10,251 bases of DNA from an uncultured Odoribacter sp. (GTDB taxonomy: Bacteria; Bacteroidota; Bacteroidia; Bacteroidales; Marinifilaceae): positions 1-10,251 of the forward strand of contig CAJKZL010000074.1 in assembly GCA_905204385.1 (NCBI GenBank), given 5' to 3'. Positions 1 to 6,863 of this stretch are shown piece by piece (the first letter of the stretch is position 1; each line of letters opens with the position of its first letter). The translations under genes and the position numbers were made by a program. The notes under the pieces are model-generated. The model was not told where the DNA came from and made no database searches. It worked only from the letters and a program-made list of their open reading frames with translations.

Positions 1-144
1 CACGTATGTAGAAAGCTTGGTTAGCAACTGAGGTTTGATTTCACCTTGGGGTTTGTCGAGATGAACCCGTACAGTAGTTTTAGATGCATTATTACATGAC
101 ATGAGAGCCATTATAAGAATAGCAAGGAAAGAGAATTTCATCAT
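1..144 (-). CDS. N-terminus of a predicted lipoprotein (partial, runs off the left edge)
   Basis: The frame opens with two consecutive ATG codons (144-142 and 141-139) and stays open to base 1, giving 48 residues. The protein begins MMKFSFLAILIMALMSCNN: a basic residue, a hydrophobic stretch of about 12 residues, and a lipobox (LMSC) with Cys17. It should therefore be cleaved by signal peptidase II, lipidated and held in the inner or outer membrane. The residues just after the Cys are Asn-Asn-Ala-Ser, with no acidic surface-export signal of the kind common in Bacteroidota. The visible mature part (KTTVRVHLDKPQGEIKP...) could be the first beta-strand of a carbohydrate-active enzyme or another beta-rich domain, but too little is present to name a family. 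A possible -7 promoter element lies about 60 nt upstream. Confidence 0.7.
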   Translation of the reverse strand, partial: MMKFSFLAILIMALMSCNNASKTTVRVHLDKPQGEIKPQLLTKLSTYV

Positions 145-202
145 ATTACTATAATTTTAGTTTAAGATGAGCGAATTTAATAAACTGCGATTGTGATTAG
201 TT

Positions 203-210
203 CAAAATTA
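203..210 (-). promoter_or_regulatory. Candidate -7 promoter element for the lipoprotein gene
   Basis: The minus strand reads TAATTTTG, an exact match to the Bacteroides TAnnTTTG -7 element. It would give a leader of about 50-55 nt before the ATG at 144. No TTTG is found at the expected -33 distance (about 230-235), so the call rests on half of the promoter. Confidence 0.35.
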
Positions 211-276
211 GAAGCTTTAACCTTTATTTAACCACCCTCTGCCGTAATCGCCAGTGATTTACTTTCATTCATCGAA

Positions 277-303
277 AGGATTAAAACTGTTCTTTTTAAT
301 CCT
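277..303. repeat. Perfect 10-bp inverted repeat in the intergenic region
   Basis: AGGATTAAAA (277-286) and TTTTAATCCT (294-303) are exact reverse complements separated by 7 nt. No T-tract follows directly on either strand, so it does not look like a standard intrinsic terminator. It lies about 70 nt upstream of the lipoprotein's -7 element, a position where an activator could bind, or it could be an RNA hairpin beyond the end of the rpiB transcript. Its function is not known. Confidence 0.5.
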
Positions 304-492
304 GTCACTATTTTGCAAATGCCGAATATTCAAAATCGAATCCTAAAAAATCAAATAAAATCGCCACCTTCAATTTTTATGATAAACAAATAAAACATGT
401 CTATTCAAATATCAAACTCTCATATACAGAAAAAAAATTGATTCTTCCGATAGACAGCCGCTAGTTGTTTATTTCAAACAGAATATAAATCC

Positions 493-924
493 TTATTTTA
501 GGGGAATTTTCTCGATTCTTCTCTGGTGTCTTCCGCCTTCAAATTCGGTAGACAGAAAACGCTCGACGATATCCTGAGCATCGTCGAAGGAGATAAAACG
601 GGCAGGAATACAACATACGTTGGCATTGTTATGGAGGCGTGCCAACCAGGCGATATCGGTCGTCCAACAGAGAGCCCCCCGGATCCCCTGATGAATATTG
701 ACAGTCATACAAATCCCATTCCCACTCCCACAGAGCGCGATTCCTCTCTCGAACTCGCCGGATTCAACAGCAGCAGCCATCGGATGGGCAGTATCGGGAT
801 AATCCATACTTTCAGCAGAATGTGTACCGAAATCTTTTACTTCATAACCTTTCTGGCGAAGGAATGCCACTAATTTTTCTTTGTATTCGTAACCGGCATG
901 GTCACAGGCTATAGCTATATTCAT
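493..924 (-). CDS. rpiB: Ribose-5-phosphate isomerase B
   Basis: The 143-residue protein is full length for the RpiB/LacA/LacB family. It interconverts ribulose 5-phosphate and ribose 5-phosphate in the cytosol, in the non-oxidative pentose phosphate pathway. Visible family features are the N-terminal MNIAIACDHAG with Asp8-His9, the DYPD motif (41-44), the CGSGNG loop (65-70) with catalytic Cys65, and the HNNAN segment (98-102) with the phosphate-binding or ring-opening His98. In the usual ANKHxGIR segment the sequence is VNIHQGIR, so a commonly conserved Lys is Ile77; Asn76 is kept. The ATG at 924 places the start of the first beta-strand correctly. A Bacteroides-type promoter at 991-1023 gives a leader of about 60 nt, so the gene is probably transcribed on its own after the rprXY terminator. 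Confidence 0.95.
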   Translation of the reverse strand: MNIAIACDHAGYEYKEKLVAFLRQKGYEVKDFGTHSAESMDYPDTAHPMAAAVESGEFERGIALCGSGNGICMTVNIHQGIRGALCWTTDIAWLARLHNNANVCCIPARFISFDDAQDIVERFLSTEFEGGRHQRRIEKIPLK

Positions 925-990
925 TTCTATCGATTTGTTATTAGAGTCGCAACGTGCAAACTGTTACAACGATGTGATTATTCTGAAATA

Positions 991-1023
991 CAAAGTTAAA
1001 GTTTTATCCTTAAGGAAAGCAAA
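991..1023 (-). promoter_or_regulatory. Bacteroides-type promoter for rpiB
   Basis: On the minus strand TTTG (1023-1020) is followed after 21 nt by TAACTTTG (998-991). This matches the -33 TTTG and -7 TAnnTTTG elements at an allowed spacing. Transcription would start near 985, about 60 nt before the rpiB ATG. The -33 box lies just past the T-tract of the rprXY terminator. Confidence 0.65.
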
Positions 1024-1024
1024 T

Positions 1025-1052
1025 AAAAAACGGGTATTCTTCCGAATACCCG
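1025..1052 (-). terminator. Rho-independent terminator of the rprXY operon
   Basis: CGGGTATTC (1031-1039) pairs perfectly with GAATACCCG (1044-1052) around a 4-nt loop. Read on the minus strand, the 9-bp stem is followed at once by six T residues (1030-1025) and then ATTTG. It begins 20 nt after the rprY stop codon. Stem and U-tract support minus-strand termination; the plus strand shows only mixed A/T sequence after the stem. Confidence 0.92.
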
Positions 1053-1071
1053 CAAAGAAAATATTTCTTTT

Positions 1072-1761
1072 TTAGAGAATAAGCTTATATCCTTTACCGT
1101 GAACGTTGATGATTTCAACAGAAGGATCCTTTTTAAGGTGTTTACGTAATTTGGTGATGTAAACATCCATACTTCTGGCATTGAAATAATTGTCGTCGGC
1201 CCAGATGTTTTTGAGTGCATAATTTCTTTCGAGCACTTTGTTGACATTCTGGCATAATAATTTCAAGAGCTCAGACTCTTTTGTCGTCAGTTTTTGTTCT
1301 TCTTCTCCATCGAACAGGGTCTGTTTTTTAGAGTTGAAGGTCAATTTACCGATTTTGAAGATTTCCTGTTCATCTTCAGGTTTGAGTCCGGTAGAACGAC
1401 GCAGTACGGCTTCGATTCTGAGTAATAACTCCTCCATACTGAAAGGTTTGCTCATATAGTCGTCAGCCCCTAATTTGAAGCCTTCCAGGACATCTTCCTT
1501 CATATTTTTAGCCGTCAGGAAAATGATTGGAATTTCGCTGTTGATCTGGCGAATTTCCTTAGCCAGGGTAAAGCCATCTTTTTTAGGCATCATCACATCC
1601 AGGATACATATATCGAAAGGCTGGTTCAGAAAGGCTTCATAAGCTACCTCCCCATCTTCGCATAAAACAGTCTCGAATCCTTTTGCCCTCAGATATTCTT
1701 TCAGGAGCATACCCAGATTCGTATCATCTTCTGCTAATAAAATTTTTATTTTCTCCTCCAT
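1072..1761 (-). CDS. rprY: RprY-type OmpR-family response regulator
   Basis: The 229-residue protein has an N-terminal receiver domain (about 5-120) and a C-terminal OmpR/PhoB winged helix (about 133-227). The acidic pocket is Glu11-Asp12-Asp13, the phospho-acceptor is Asp55 (ILDVMMPKKDG), with Thr83 and Lys105 as switch and conserved lysine. The winged helix includes LTTKESELLKLLC and the recognition region FNARSMDVYITKLRKHL, which is highly characteristic of Bacteroidales RprY. It is the DNA-binding output of the adjacent sensor kinase, whose stop codon lies 43 nt upstream, so the two are almost certainly co-transcribed. RprX/RprY was first described in Bacteroides fragilis as an envelope and stress-related pair; the regulon here cannot be read from the sequence. 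No Shine-Dalgarno site is visible, which is usual in this phylum. Confidence 0.95.
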   Translation of the reverse strand: MEEKIKILLAEDDTNLGMLLKEYLRAKGFETVLCEDGEVAYEAFLNQPFDICILDVMMPKKDGFTLAKEIRQINSEIPIIFLTAKNMKEDVLEGFKLGADDYMSKPFSMEELLLRIEAVLRRSTGLKPEDEQEIFKIGKLTFNSKKQTLFDGEEEQKLTTKESELLKLLCQNVNKVLERNYALKNIWADDNYFNARSMDVYITKLRKHLKKDPSVEIINVHGKGYKLIL

Positions 1762-1804
1762 AACTATTTAGTTTTTAAATAAATTCTCTGAAAAATATAC
1801 GCTT

Positions 1805-3358
1805 TTAGAAAAATAAAGTTCTCTTTACTTTTTGTTTTTTTATAGCCAGTGGTAAAATAATATCGAAACGACTTCCTTTTCCTTCAGCGCTTTCCACTTC
1901 TATCCTTCCGTTATGGGCTTCAACTATCGTTTTTACATAGGATAATCCCAAACCGAATCCCTTCACATCGTGAAGATTTCCTGTAGATACCCGGTAAAAT
2001 CTTTCAAAGATCATCTTCTGTTCTTTGGCAGCAATTCCTATGCCATTGTCTATTACACTGATAATAATTTCGTTACCTTTATTTCGGGTATATACGCTGA
2101 TTTCAGGTACTTTGATACAATACTTAATAGCATTATCCAATAAATTCGAGATGACATTGGTAATATGCACCTCGTCGGCAAAAATTTCATCCTGATCCGC
2201 TTCAGGATAGTAATATAGTTGACCGCCCTTATCTTCTACCCGCAAGCTAAATTTAGTCACCAGGCTTTCCACCACATCGTTCAAATTAATATTCTTCAGC
2301 TTCAATTTCATGCGGGTTTCTGTAAATAAAGCAGTCTGCAATACTTTTTCCACCTGAAACGTCAACCGTTTACTCTCATCCCTGATAATCCCGGCAATAT
2401 GATCGATCGTCGAGGGGGAATTATTCACCGCCCCGTCTTTCAACATCTGGGCCGCCAGCGAAATGGTAGCGATCGGCGTCTTAAACTCATGAGTCATATT
2501 ATTTATGAAATCATTCTTGATAGCCGACAGTTTCTTCTGACGGACAATTACAATAATGCAAAATCCGAAACAAAGAACCAACAATACGGTAATGATCAAA
2601 CTAGGTAGCAATAAGAAAATGGAAGAAAGCAAATCATGCGTCTGATCCGGGAAAATCAGAAAGAGTGTCGCTGCATTCTGAGAATCGCCGAGAAACATTT
2701 TCCGGTTGTAAGTGTAATCGGAATGCCTGTTGAAAAAATGCTGAGACATTACCACAAACTGGGATTTCTCCTTGACTGCATATTCGAACTTGGCATTCAC
2801 CCCGTTATTCTTCAAGTATTCCCCGATCAATTGATCGAGGTCGATTCCCTGAAGCCATTCCTCCAAACTTTTTTGTACCTCACCGGATTTAGTAACCACT
2901 ACCAGATCATATTCCTTTCCGAGACTGTTTTTCAACTCTTTCCTCGATTTCTCGATGGAATTGATCAAACTGGGATTTCCTTTCCGTCCGAATACTTCTG
3001 AAGCTCCGGCATCTTTATCGTCATAATTCAAGGGACAAACGGTGTAATCGATGACAATAGACATATTCTCGTGTCCCTGCAAATCAGGCTGAATACCCAG
3101 CGTCAAGGGATTTTCGTGTACTAAGCCTTTCCCATCCCATCGGTGGAGATCAGCCGGTTTAGGATCCTGTATCTGCGTTTCCCTATTCTTTTCTTCAATT
3201 TTATTGATGACTTGATCGATAGACTTATTGACCAGATAGTCAAACTGAGCCTTTTTTAATTTAAAAGCAGTCTGGAAATACCGGGCTTGAGTGAAGATCA
3301 ATCCTAATAAGGCCACCCCCATCACCACACCTAAAATTATTATCTGCTTCTTTCTCAT
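1805..3358 (-). CDS. rprX: RprX-type membrane sensor histidine kinase
   Basis: From the ATG at 3358 the protein has 517 residues. A GTG two codons upstream (3364) is an alternative start, but ATG is preferred. Numbered from the ATG, a first membrane helix lies at about 5-25, an extracytoplasmic sensor region at about 26-243, and a second helix at about 245-272. The HisKA domain follows with the H-box HEFKTPIAT and phosphorylated His290. The HATPase domain has an N-box (NLLDNAIKY, about 405-413), G1 DNGIGI (437-442), F-box FERFYR and G2 GFGLGLSYVK (467-476). All catalytic motifs are intact. It should autophosphorylate at the inner membrane and pass phosphate to Asp55 of RprY. The gene is separated from ruvB by about 215 nt with repeated TTAAC motifs, which may be its own control region. 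Confidence 0.94.
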   Translation of the reverse strand: MRKKQIIILGVVMGVALLGLIFTQARYFQTAFKLKKAQFDYLVNKSIDQVINKIEEKNRETQIQDPKPADLHRWDGKGLVHENPLTLGIQPDLQGHENMSIVIDYTVCPLNYDDKDAGASEVFGRKGNPSLINSIEKSRKELKNSLGKEYDLVVVTKSGEVQKSLEEWLQGIDLDQLIGEYLKNNGVNAKFEYAVKEKSQFVVMSQHFFNRHSDYTYNRKMFLGDSQNAATLFLIFPDQTHDLLSSIFLLLPSLIITVLLVLCFGFCIIVIVRQKKLSAIKNDFINNMTHEFKTPIATISLAAQMLKDGAVNNSPSTIDHIAGIIRDESKRLTFQVEKVLQTALFTETRMKLKLKNINLNDVVESLVTKFSLRVEDKGGQLYYYPEADQDEIFADEVHITNVISNLLDNAIKYCIKVPEISVYTRNKGNEIIISVIDNGIGIAAKEQKMIFERFYRVSTGNLHDVKGFGLGLSYVKTIVEAHNGRIEVESAEGKGSRFDIILPLAIKKQKVKRTLFF

Positions 3359-3364
3359 ACCCAC

Positions 3365-3453
3365 AAATTTAACATTTCAATTTTAACACTTCTCACACTT
3401 AACACACTTTAACCTAAACACAATCTTCATAACAGTGGCTTTTTTAACACTTC
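3365..3453. promoter_or_regulatory. TTAAC repeat cluster upstream of rprX
   Basis: On the plus strand TTAAC occurs at 3369, 3383, 3399, 3409 and 3444. Two copies extend to TTAACACTTC (3383-3392 and 3444-3453) and another reads TTAACAC (3399-3405). OmpR-family regulators usually bind spaced direct repeats, so this could be an RprY autoregulatory site. That role is inferred from position only. No full TTTG/TAnnTTTG promoter is visible between 3365 and 3573. Confidence 0.4.
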
Positions 3454-3573
3454 CCTAGTGAAATGCCGAATTTCTCTCCTCAGGCTTCCTCTCTTCTTCT
3501 AAAATAATTGTTAAAATGGAATCACGTCCAGGATATTTTTTCCGAACTACTATTCCTTTTCAGGATAAAGACT

Positions 3574-4602
3574 CTAGAATAAAGACATTTGGCCTCCATC
3601 GACAGTCCGTCTTTCCTTTCCCAAATGCCGATAAGCCAAGTCGGTTACCTCCCTTCCCCGGGGGGTTCGCTTGATAAAGCCTTCCTTGATCAGAAAAGGT
3701 TCATATACCTCTTCCAAAGTTCCCGCATCTTCTCACACGGCCGTCGCATTCGTGGTCAGCCCTACCGGTCCTCCCTTGAACTTCTCGATAATGGTCAGCA
3801 AAATCTTATTATCCATTTCATCCAGACCATACTGGTCGATATTCAGTGCTTCCAAGGCATAACGGGTAATGGCATGATCGATACTTCCATTACCTTTCAC
3901 CATGGCAAAATCGCGTACCCGTCTCAACAAAGCATTGGCAATACGGGGAGTGCCTCTGCTCCGGGAAGCTATTTCTTCAGCTGCCTGGGTGGAAATCCCT
4001 ATATGGAGGATGGAAGCCGACCGACGGATAATGCCTGCCAATACCTCCATATCATAGTATTCCAAATGGCAGTTGATGCCGAACCGGGCTCGTAAAGGAG
4101 CGGTCAGCGATCCACTTCGCGTGGTCGCCCCGATCAGCGTAAAGGGATTGATTTGGATTTGCACCGACCGGGCAGCAGGTCCCTTATCGATCATGATGTC
4201 GATGCGATAATCTTCCATAGCCGAATAGAGATACTCCTCGACCACCGGGCTCAAACGATGAATTTCATCGATGAAAAGCACATCGTTTTCTTCCAGATTC
4301 GTCAACAACCCGGCCAGATCACCAGGTTTATCCAAAACCGGACCGGAAGTAACTTTGATGCCCACCCCCAATTCATTGGCAATGATGGTAGACAAAGTGG
4401 TCTTCCCCAAACCGGGAGGGCCATGCAAAATGACATGGTCCAGAGACTCCCCCCGCATTTTAGCAGCACGTACGAATATCTCAAGATTTTCCACAATCTT
4501 CCTTTGTCCCTGGAAATCCCCGAAATTCAACGGACGTAATGCACGTTCGAATTCCTTGTCCGTTTCCTTTAATGTTTGATCCCTGATATCAAATTCACCC
4601 AT
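3574..4602 (-). pseudogene. ruvB: Holliday junction branch-migration helicase RuvB, interrupted by an in-frame TGA
   Basis: RuvB is the hexameric AAA+ motor that, with RuvA, drives branch migration at Holliday junctions. From the ATG at 4602 the frame is 342 residues if read through, the usual family length. Visible motifs are Walker A GPPGLGKT (61-68), Walker B FIDEIH (110-115), sensor 1 GATTRSG (158-164), the APLRARFG arginine region (about 170-175) and sensor 2 GTPRIA (217-222). Codon 290 is TGA (3733-3735), where relatives have Gly. The same frame then continues with [15 protein letters not shown] and RTPRGR, typical of the winged-helix DNA-binding domain, to TAG at 3574-3576. As written, the product would stop after residue 289 and lack the DNA-contacting arginines. 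Asn285 (AAT), where Ile is usual, lies five codons before the TGA. The start at 4602 is chosen by homology and because the longest frame begins at a TTG inside the promoter. Confidence 0.9.
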
Positions 4603-4671
4603 ATTTGAAATTGCAATGTTTCCCATTCCGGAAGGCATATACCTTCTTGTTCTCCTTATTCTATTCCTGTT

Positions 4672-4702
4672 CAAAAATAGAAAAACAAAATATCAACTCA
4701 AA
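4672..4702 (-). promoter_or_regulatory. Bacteroides-type promoter for ruvB
   Basis: On the minus strand TTTG (4702-4699) and TATTTTTG (4679-4672) are separated by exactly 19 nt, a full match to the consensus. Transcription would start near 4665. This rules out the upstream TTG at 4674 as a start codon and leaves ATG codons at 4638, 4626 and 4602; the last fits RuvB homology. It also makes ruvB independent of the DUF4435 gene, which ends 35 nt upstream. Confidence 0.75.
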
Positions 4703-4737
4703 GTGTTAAAAGGGAAAGACACCCATTTTAGGGTAAA

Positions 4738-5715
4738 TTAATTATCGTGAAAAAAATACCGGATATCCTCCTCTATCCGCCGGATAGGTAAATAAGCGCC
4801 GAACTTTAAATTCTGACGCAACTGATAATCCAGGTTATTTCTGTTCCGGTAGAGTTCACTTATCATGGTACGGGTGACCTCTTTATTTCTTCTTTCCGCA
4901 CGAATGATCGCTTTACAAACTTCCTTGCACACTAAAGTCACCAAGTCGTATAAATTGTGGCCGCGTACAAACAAATAAACATTGTCGGGAGTTACTCCCA
5001 GTTTCAGGTATTTTTCCTTCACCTTATCCAGGTCGGCCGCAGGGTATTTCCTCCCCAGCACATTTATTTTACATTCCACCCGTTTTCTTAATTCATCCAA
5101 GGCGCGTGCGCCATTATCCTTTACCAAAGGAAACATCCGGGAATTGGGAAGAGCGACATAAGAATCGAATTCAAACTGGCTGAATCGGACAGGATCCGCA
5201 TTCTGAAAGTATAAATGCCAGATAAAAAGAGGGTATAATATATTGGAAAATTCTTTCAGAAAACGACGGAAATCAAAAAGGTCATTGTCTAAATTCGTCA
5301 CCCGCAAACAGACTTCATCCAGTCCTTCGGCATAGCAATGATGATTTTCGAAAGAGTAGGTATAAGTCTGCAACACACAATGCTTAACATTAATTCTCCG
5401 TTCACGGAGCAAATATCTGTAGTCGCTGTCTATGCAAATAAAAAAATGGGGACTCAGATAATCGAAGTACTTCAGGCATTGCGTAACCCCCGAAGTTTCG
5501 TGTCCGAATTCATTTCTCGACCCGGCAATAAAATGAAACTTATCCTGGGGCCGGAAGTGATTCAATATCCGGTTCCAAAAGGCGATATCATCTTTATTTT
5601 CGACATGTACAGCAGCTTTGCAACGCAGCATCTTAGCGTCCGCAGCAAACCGCCTGGCCGCATTGGCAAAATGGACCGACCGGTTGTCGGCAACCTTATT
5701 TTCACGCACAAACAT
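4738..5715 (-). CDS. DUF4435 protein with a TOPRIM-like core (AriB-like)
   Basis: The 325-residue protein belongs by sequence pattern to the DUF4435 family. The N-terminal part has VHVENKDDIAFW (36-47), placing Glu39 where TOPRIM domains carry their catalytic glutamate. CIDSDYR follows with Asp96 and Asp98 as the DxD pair. Other family-like segments are YSFENHHCYAE (120-130) and YLFVRGHNLYDLV (247-259). There is no signal peptide or membrane helix, so it should be cytosolic. DUF4435 proteins paired with an ABC-type ATPase make up PARIS defence (AriB), where the TOPRIM subunit is a nuclease released on triggering. Here the ATPase gene lies directly upstream, 153 nt away, on the same strand. 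The metal-binding residues are present, but nuclease activity and any immune role are inference. Related pairs also occur as apparently resident chromosomal genes in Bacteroidales. Confidence 0.82.
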   Translation of the reverse strand: MFVRENKVADNRSVHFANAARRFAADAKMLRCKAAVHVENKDDIAFWNRILNHFRPQDKFHFIAGSRNEFGHETSGVTQCLKYFDYLSPHFFICIDSDYRYLLRERRINVKHCVLQTYTYSFENHHCYAEGLDEVCLRVTNLDNDLFDFRRFLKEFSNILYPLFIWHLYFQNADPVRFSQFEFDSYVALPNSRMFPLVKDNGARALDELRKRVECKINVLGRKYPAADLDKVKEKYLKLGVTPDNVYLFVRGHNLYDLVTLVCKEVCKAIIRAERRNKEVTRTMISELYRNRNNLDYQLRQNLKFGAYLPIRRIEEDIRYFFHDN

Positions 5716-5868
5716 AAAACTAAAATATAATCTGCCTACCGAAATTTCACCGGCACTTTACCACACTTACACTTACTCCATTCCGAACAAGGCCTTCTGC
5801 AAGGAATACCCCGATCCCATCCAAAACCGGCCCTGCCGCTCTTTCCATCTTTTCCTTTTATCTTTGCT

Positions 5869-6699
5869 TCACTCTTTTAGTTTAATCAGATCCTCCACAA
5901 ACACCAATTTATCCCCCCAGCCATCTCCAAAAAGACTCGGAGAATGAGTAGAGGTAATAATCTGACAGTTATGGTTCAACCGACGGATTTCTTCAAACAG
6001 TATATATTGCCATTCAATATGTAAAGAAATTTCCGGTTCGTCCATCAGTAAGATATAGGGCTCCTCCTCCATCAAAAACACCCTCATCAGAATCAGCAAT
6101 AACTGCTTTTCTCCCGACGAAAGTTTATATAAAGGAATGACTTCTCCATCGTCAATAAAAACCAGATGATTGGTATGGGGATCTATTTGAATGATTTTAC
6201 CGGTCTTTGCGAACAAACGGTCCACCGTCTCGAACAACGTCCGGATGCGCTTGTTAATCCGGTCGGCCTGCTCCGGGAAATTAGTCGCTTTCAAGCGGTA
6301 ATCCGAAAACGAAGGACTATTTCCTCCAATGTCGTACACTATGGTATGGAGTTCATTATACAATTGACTATATTCCTTACCGGCCTTGGGCCTATCCCGG
6401 AAAGGAACGTCGAAAGTACTGATTTTTTGATACTTCACCTTTTTCAATACAGTTTTAAGCTCAGCACCCGTCATTTTCTGATGAAAGCGGACGGCATAAT
6501 CATCCAGTTCGATTTTCACTTCCACTCCATAGGCCTTCAGCCGTTTTACGTCGGCCAACATAATTGAATCGATGATATTGAACAGCGTGGTTTTACCACT
6601 TCCGTTGATACCGATCAAAATGTTTACATCCGGATTCAGATTTTCCCATAGAAAATCATATTTCCGCCATAAATTCCGGATTTCAATGCTATGTATCAT
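5869..6699 (-). CDS. ABC-type AAA ATPase (AAA_15/AAA_21-like, AriA/OLD-like)
   Basis: The 276-residue protein has a complete ABC-type nucleotide-binding fold. Walker A is GINGSGKTT (30-38), the signature loop is LSSGEKQ (193-199), Walker B with catalytic glutamate is ILLMDEPE (216-223, Asp220 and Glu221), the D-loop region is SLH (225-227) and the switch histidine is His252 in STHSP. The start MIHSIEIRNLWRKY matches the first strand of SMC/OLD-type ATPases. The insertion between Walker A and signature (about 45-185) is short, so the protein is compact compared with many AriA or OLD proteins. No membrane segments are seen, so it is not a transporter subunit. It lies upstream of the DUF4435 gene on the same strand and has its own promoter at 6755-6785. 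The likely role is an ATP-dependent sensor or scaffold controlling the DUF4435 partner; this is inferred from family precedent. Confidence 0.85.
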   Translation of the reverse strand: MIHSIEIRNLWRKYDFLWENLNPDVNILIGINGSGKTTLFNIIDSIMLADVKRLKAYGVEVKIELDDYAVRFHQKMTGAELKTVLKKVKYQKISTFDVPFRDRPKAGKEYSQLYNELHTIVYDIGGNSPSFSDYRLKATNFPEQADRINKRIRTLFETVDRLFAKTGKIIQIDPHTNHLVFIDDGEVIPLYKLSSGEKQLLLILMRVFLMEEEPYILLMDEPEISLHIEWQYILFEEIRRLNHNCQIITSTHSPSLFGDGWGDKLVFVEDLIKLKE

Positions 6700-6754
6700 A
6701 TATTATAAGCGATAAATTACTAAGCGGCCGAGTCGCATTTTACGCTCTCTCCAA

Positions 6755-6785
6755 CAAAGGTAGGAAAGTAATAACGAAAAACAAA
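6755..6785 (-). promoter_or_regulatory. Bacteroides-type promoter for the ATPase-DUF4435 pair
   Basis: On the minus strand TTTG (6785-6782) and TACCTTTG (6762-6755) are separated by exactly 19 nt, matching both promoter elements. The start point would be near 6748, giving a leader of about 50 nt before the ATPase ATG at 6699. I see no comparable promoter in front of the DUF4435 gene, which favours one transcript for the pair. Confidence 0.7.
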
Positions 6786-6817
6786 CTGAAAATCGAATAA
6801 CAGACGGGGAAAAAAGA

Positions 6818-6825
6818 TAATTTTG
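6818..6825 (+). promoter_or_regulatory. Candidate -7 element for the DUF486 gene
   Basis: TAATTTTG is an exact TAnnTTTG match about 38 nt before the ATG at 6864. The -33 position (about 6795) lacks TTTG, so the promoter is only half supported. It is divergent from the ATPase promoter, with about 55 nt between the two -7 elements. Confidence 0.4.
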
Positions 6826-6863
6826 CCGCGCAAATAAAAAACATGCCTTAAAATAAAGCAACG

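Larger units (their letters stand above)
145..492. other. AT-rich intergenic region between rpiB and the lipoprotein gene
   Basis: I see no coding frame here on either strand. The region follows the end of rpiB and precedes the lipoprotein, both on the minus strand. It holds the candidate -7 element at 203-210 and a perfect inverted repeat at 277-303. There is an A-run at 430-437 (T-run on the minus strand), but no GC-rich stem beside it, so no convincing rpiB terminator is visible. Confidence 0.6.

Noticed and set aside
3364..3371. TAAATTTG on the minus strand as an rprX -7 promoter element giving a nearly leaderless mRNA
   Set aside because: It sits only about 6 nt before the ATG and has no TTTG near -33, so it is probably chance in AT-rich DNA.
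3733..3735. Programmed recoding of TGA (selenocysteine or altered genetic code) in ruvB
   Set aside because: TGA ends the ATPase gene in the same window, the position is Gly in relatives rather than Cys, and RuvB has no selenoprotein precedent.
3589..4095. Long open frames on the plus strand opposite ruvB (also 526-873 opposite rpiB, 5338-5730 opposite the DUF4435 gene, 6166-6567 opposite the ATPase)
   Set aside because: Each lies antisense to a well-supported gene, encodes low-complexity or Ser/Pro/His-rich sequence with no recognisable domain, and has no promoter or start context. They are reading-frame shadows.
4603..4674. Longer RuvB start at the TTG at 4674
   Set aside because: The TTG lies inside the -7 promoter element, so it would not be in the transcript. 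The extra 24 residues are not typical of RuvB, which starts near GEFDIR.
4721..4734. Small hairpin (ACCC/GGGT) after the DUF4435 stop as a terminator
   Set aside because: The stem has only 4 pairs with a 6-nt loop and no clean T-tract follows; too weak to call.
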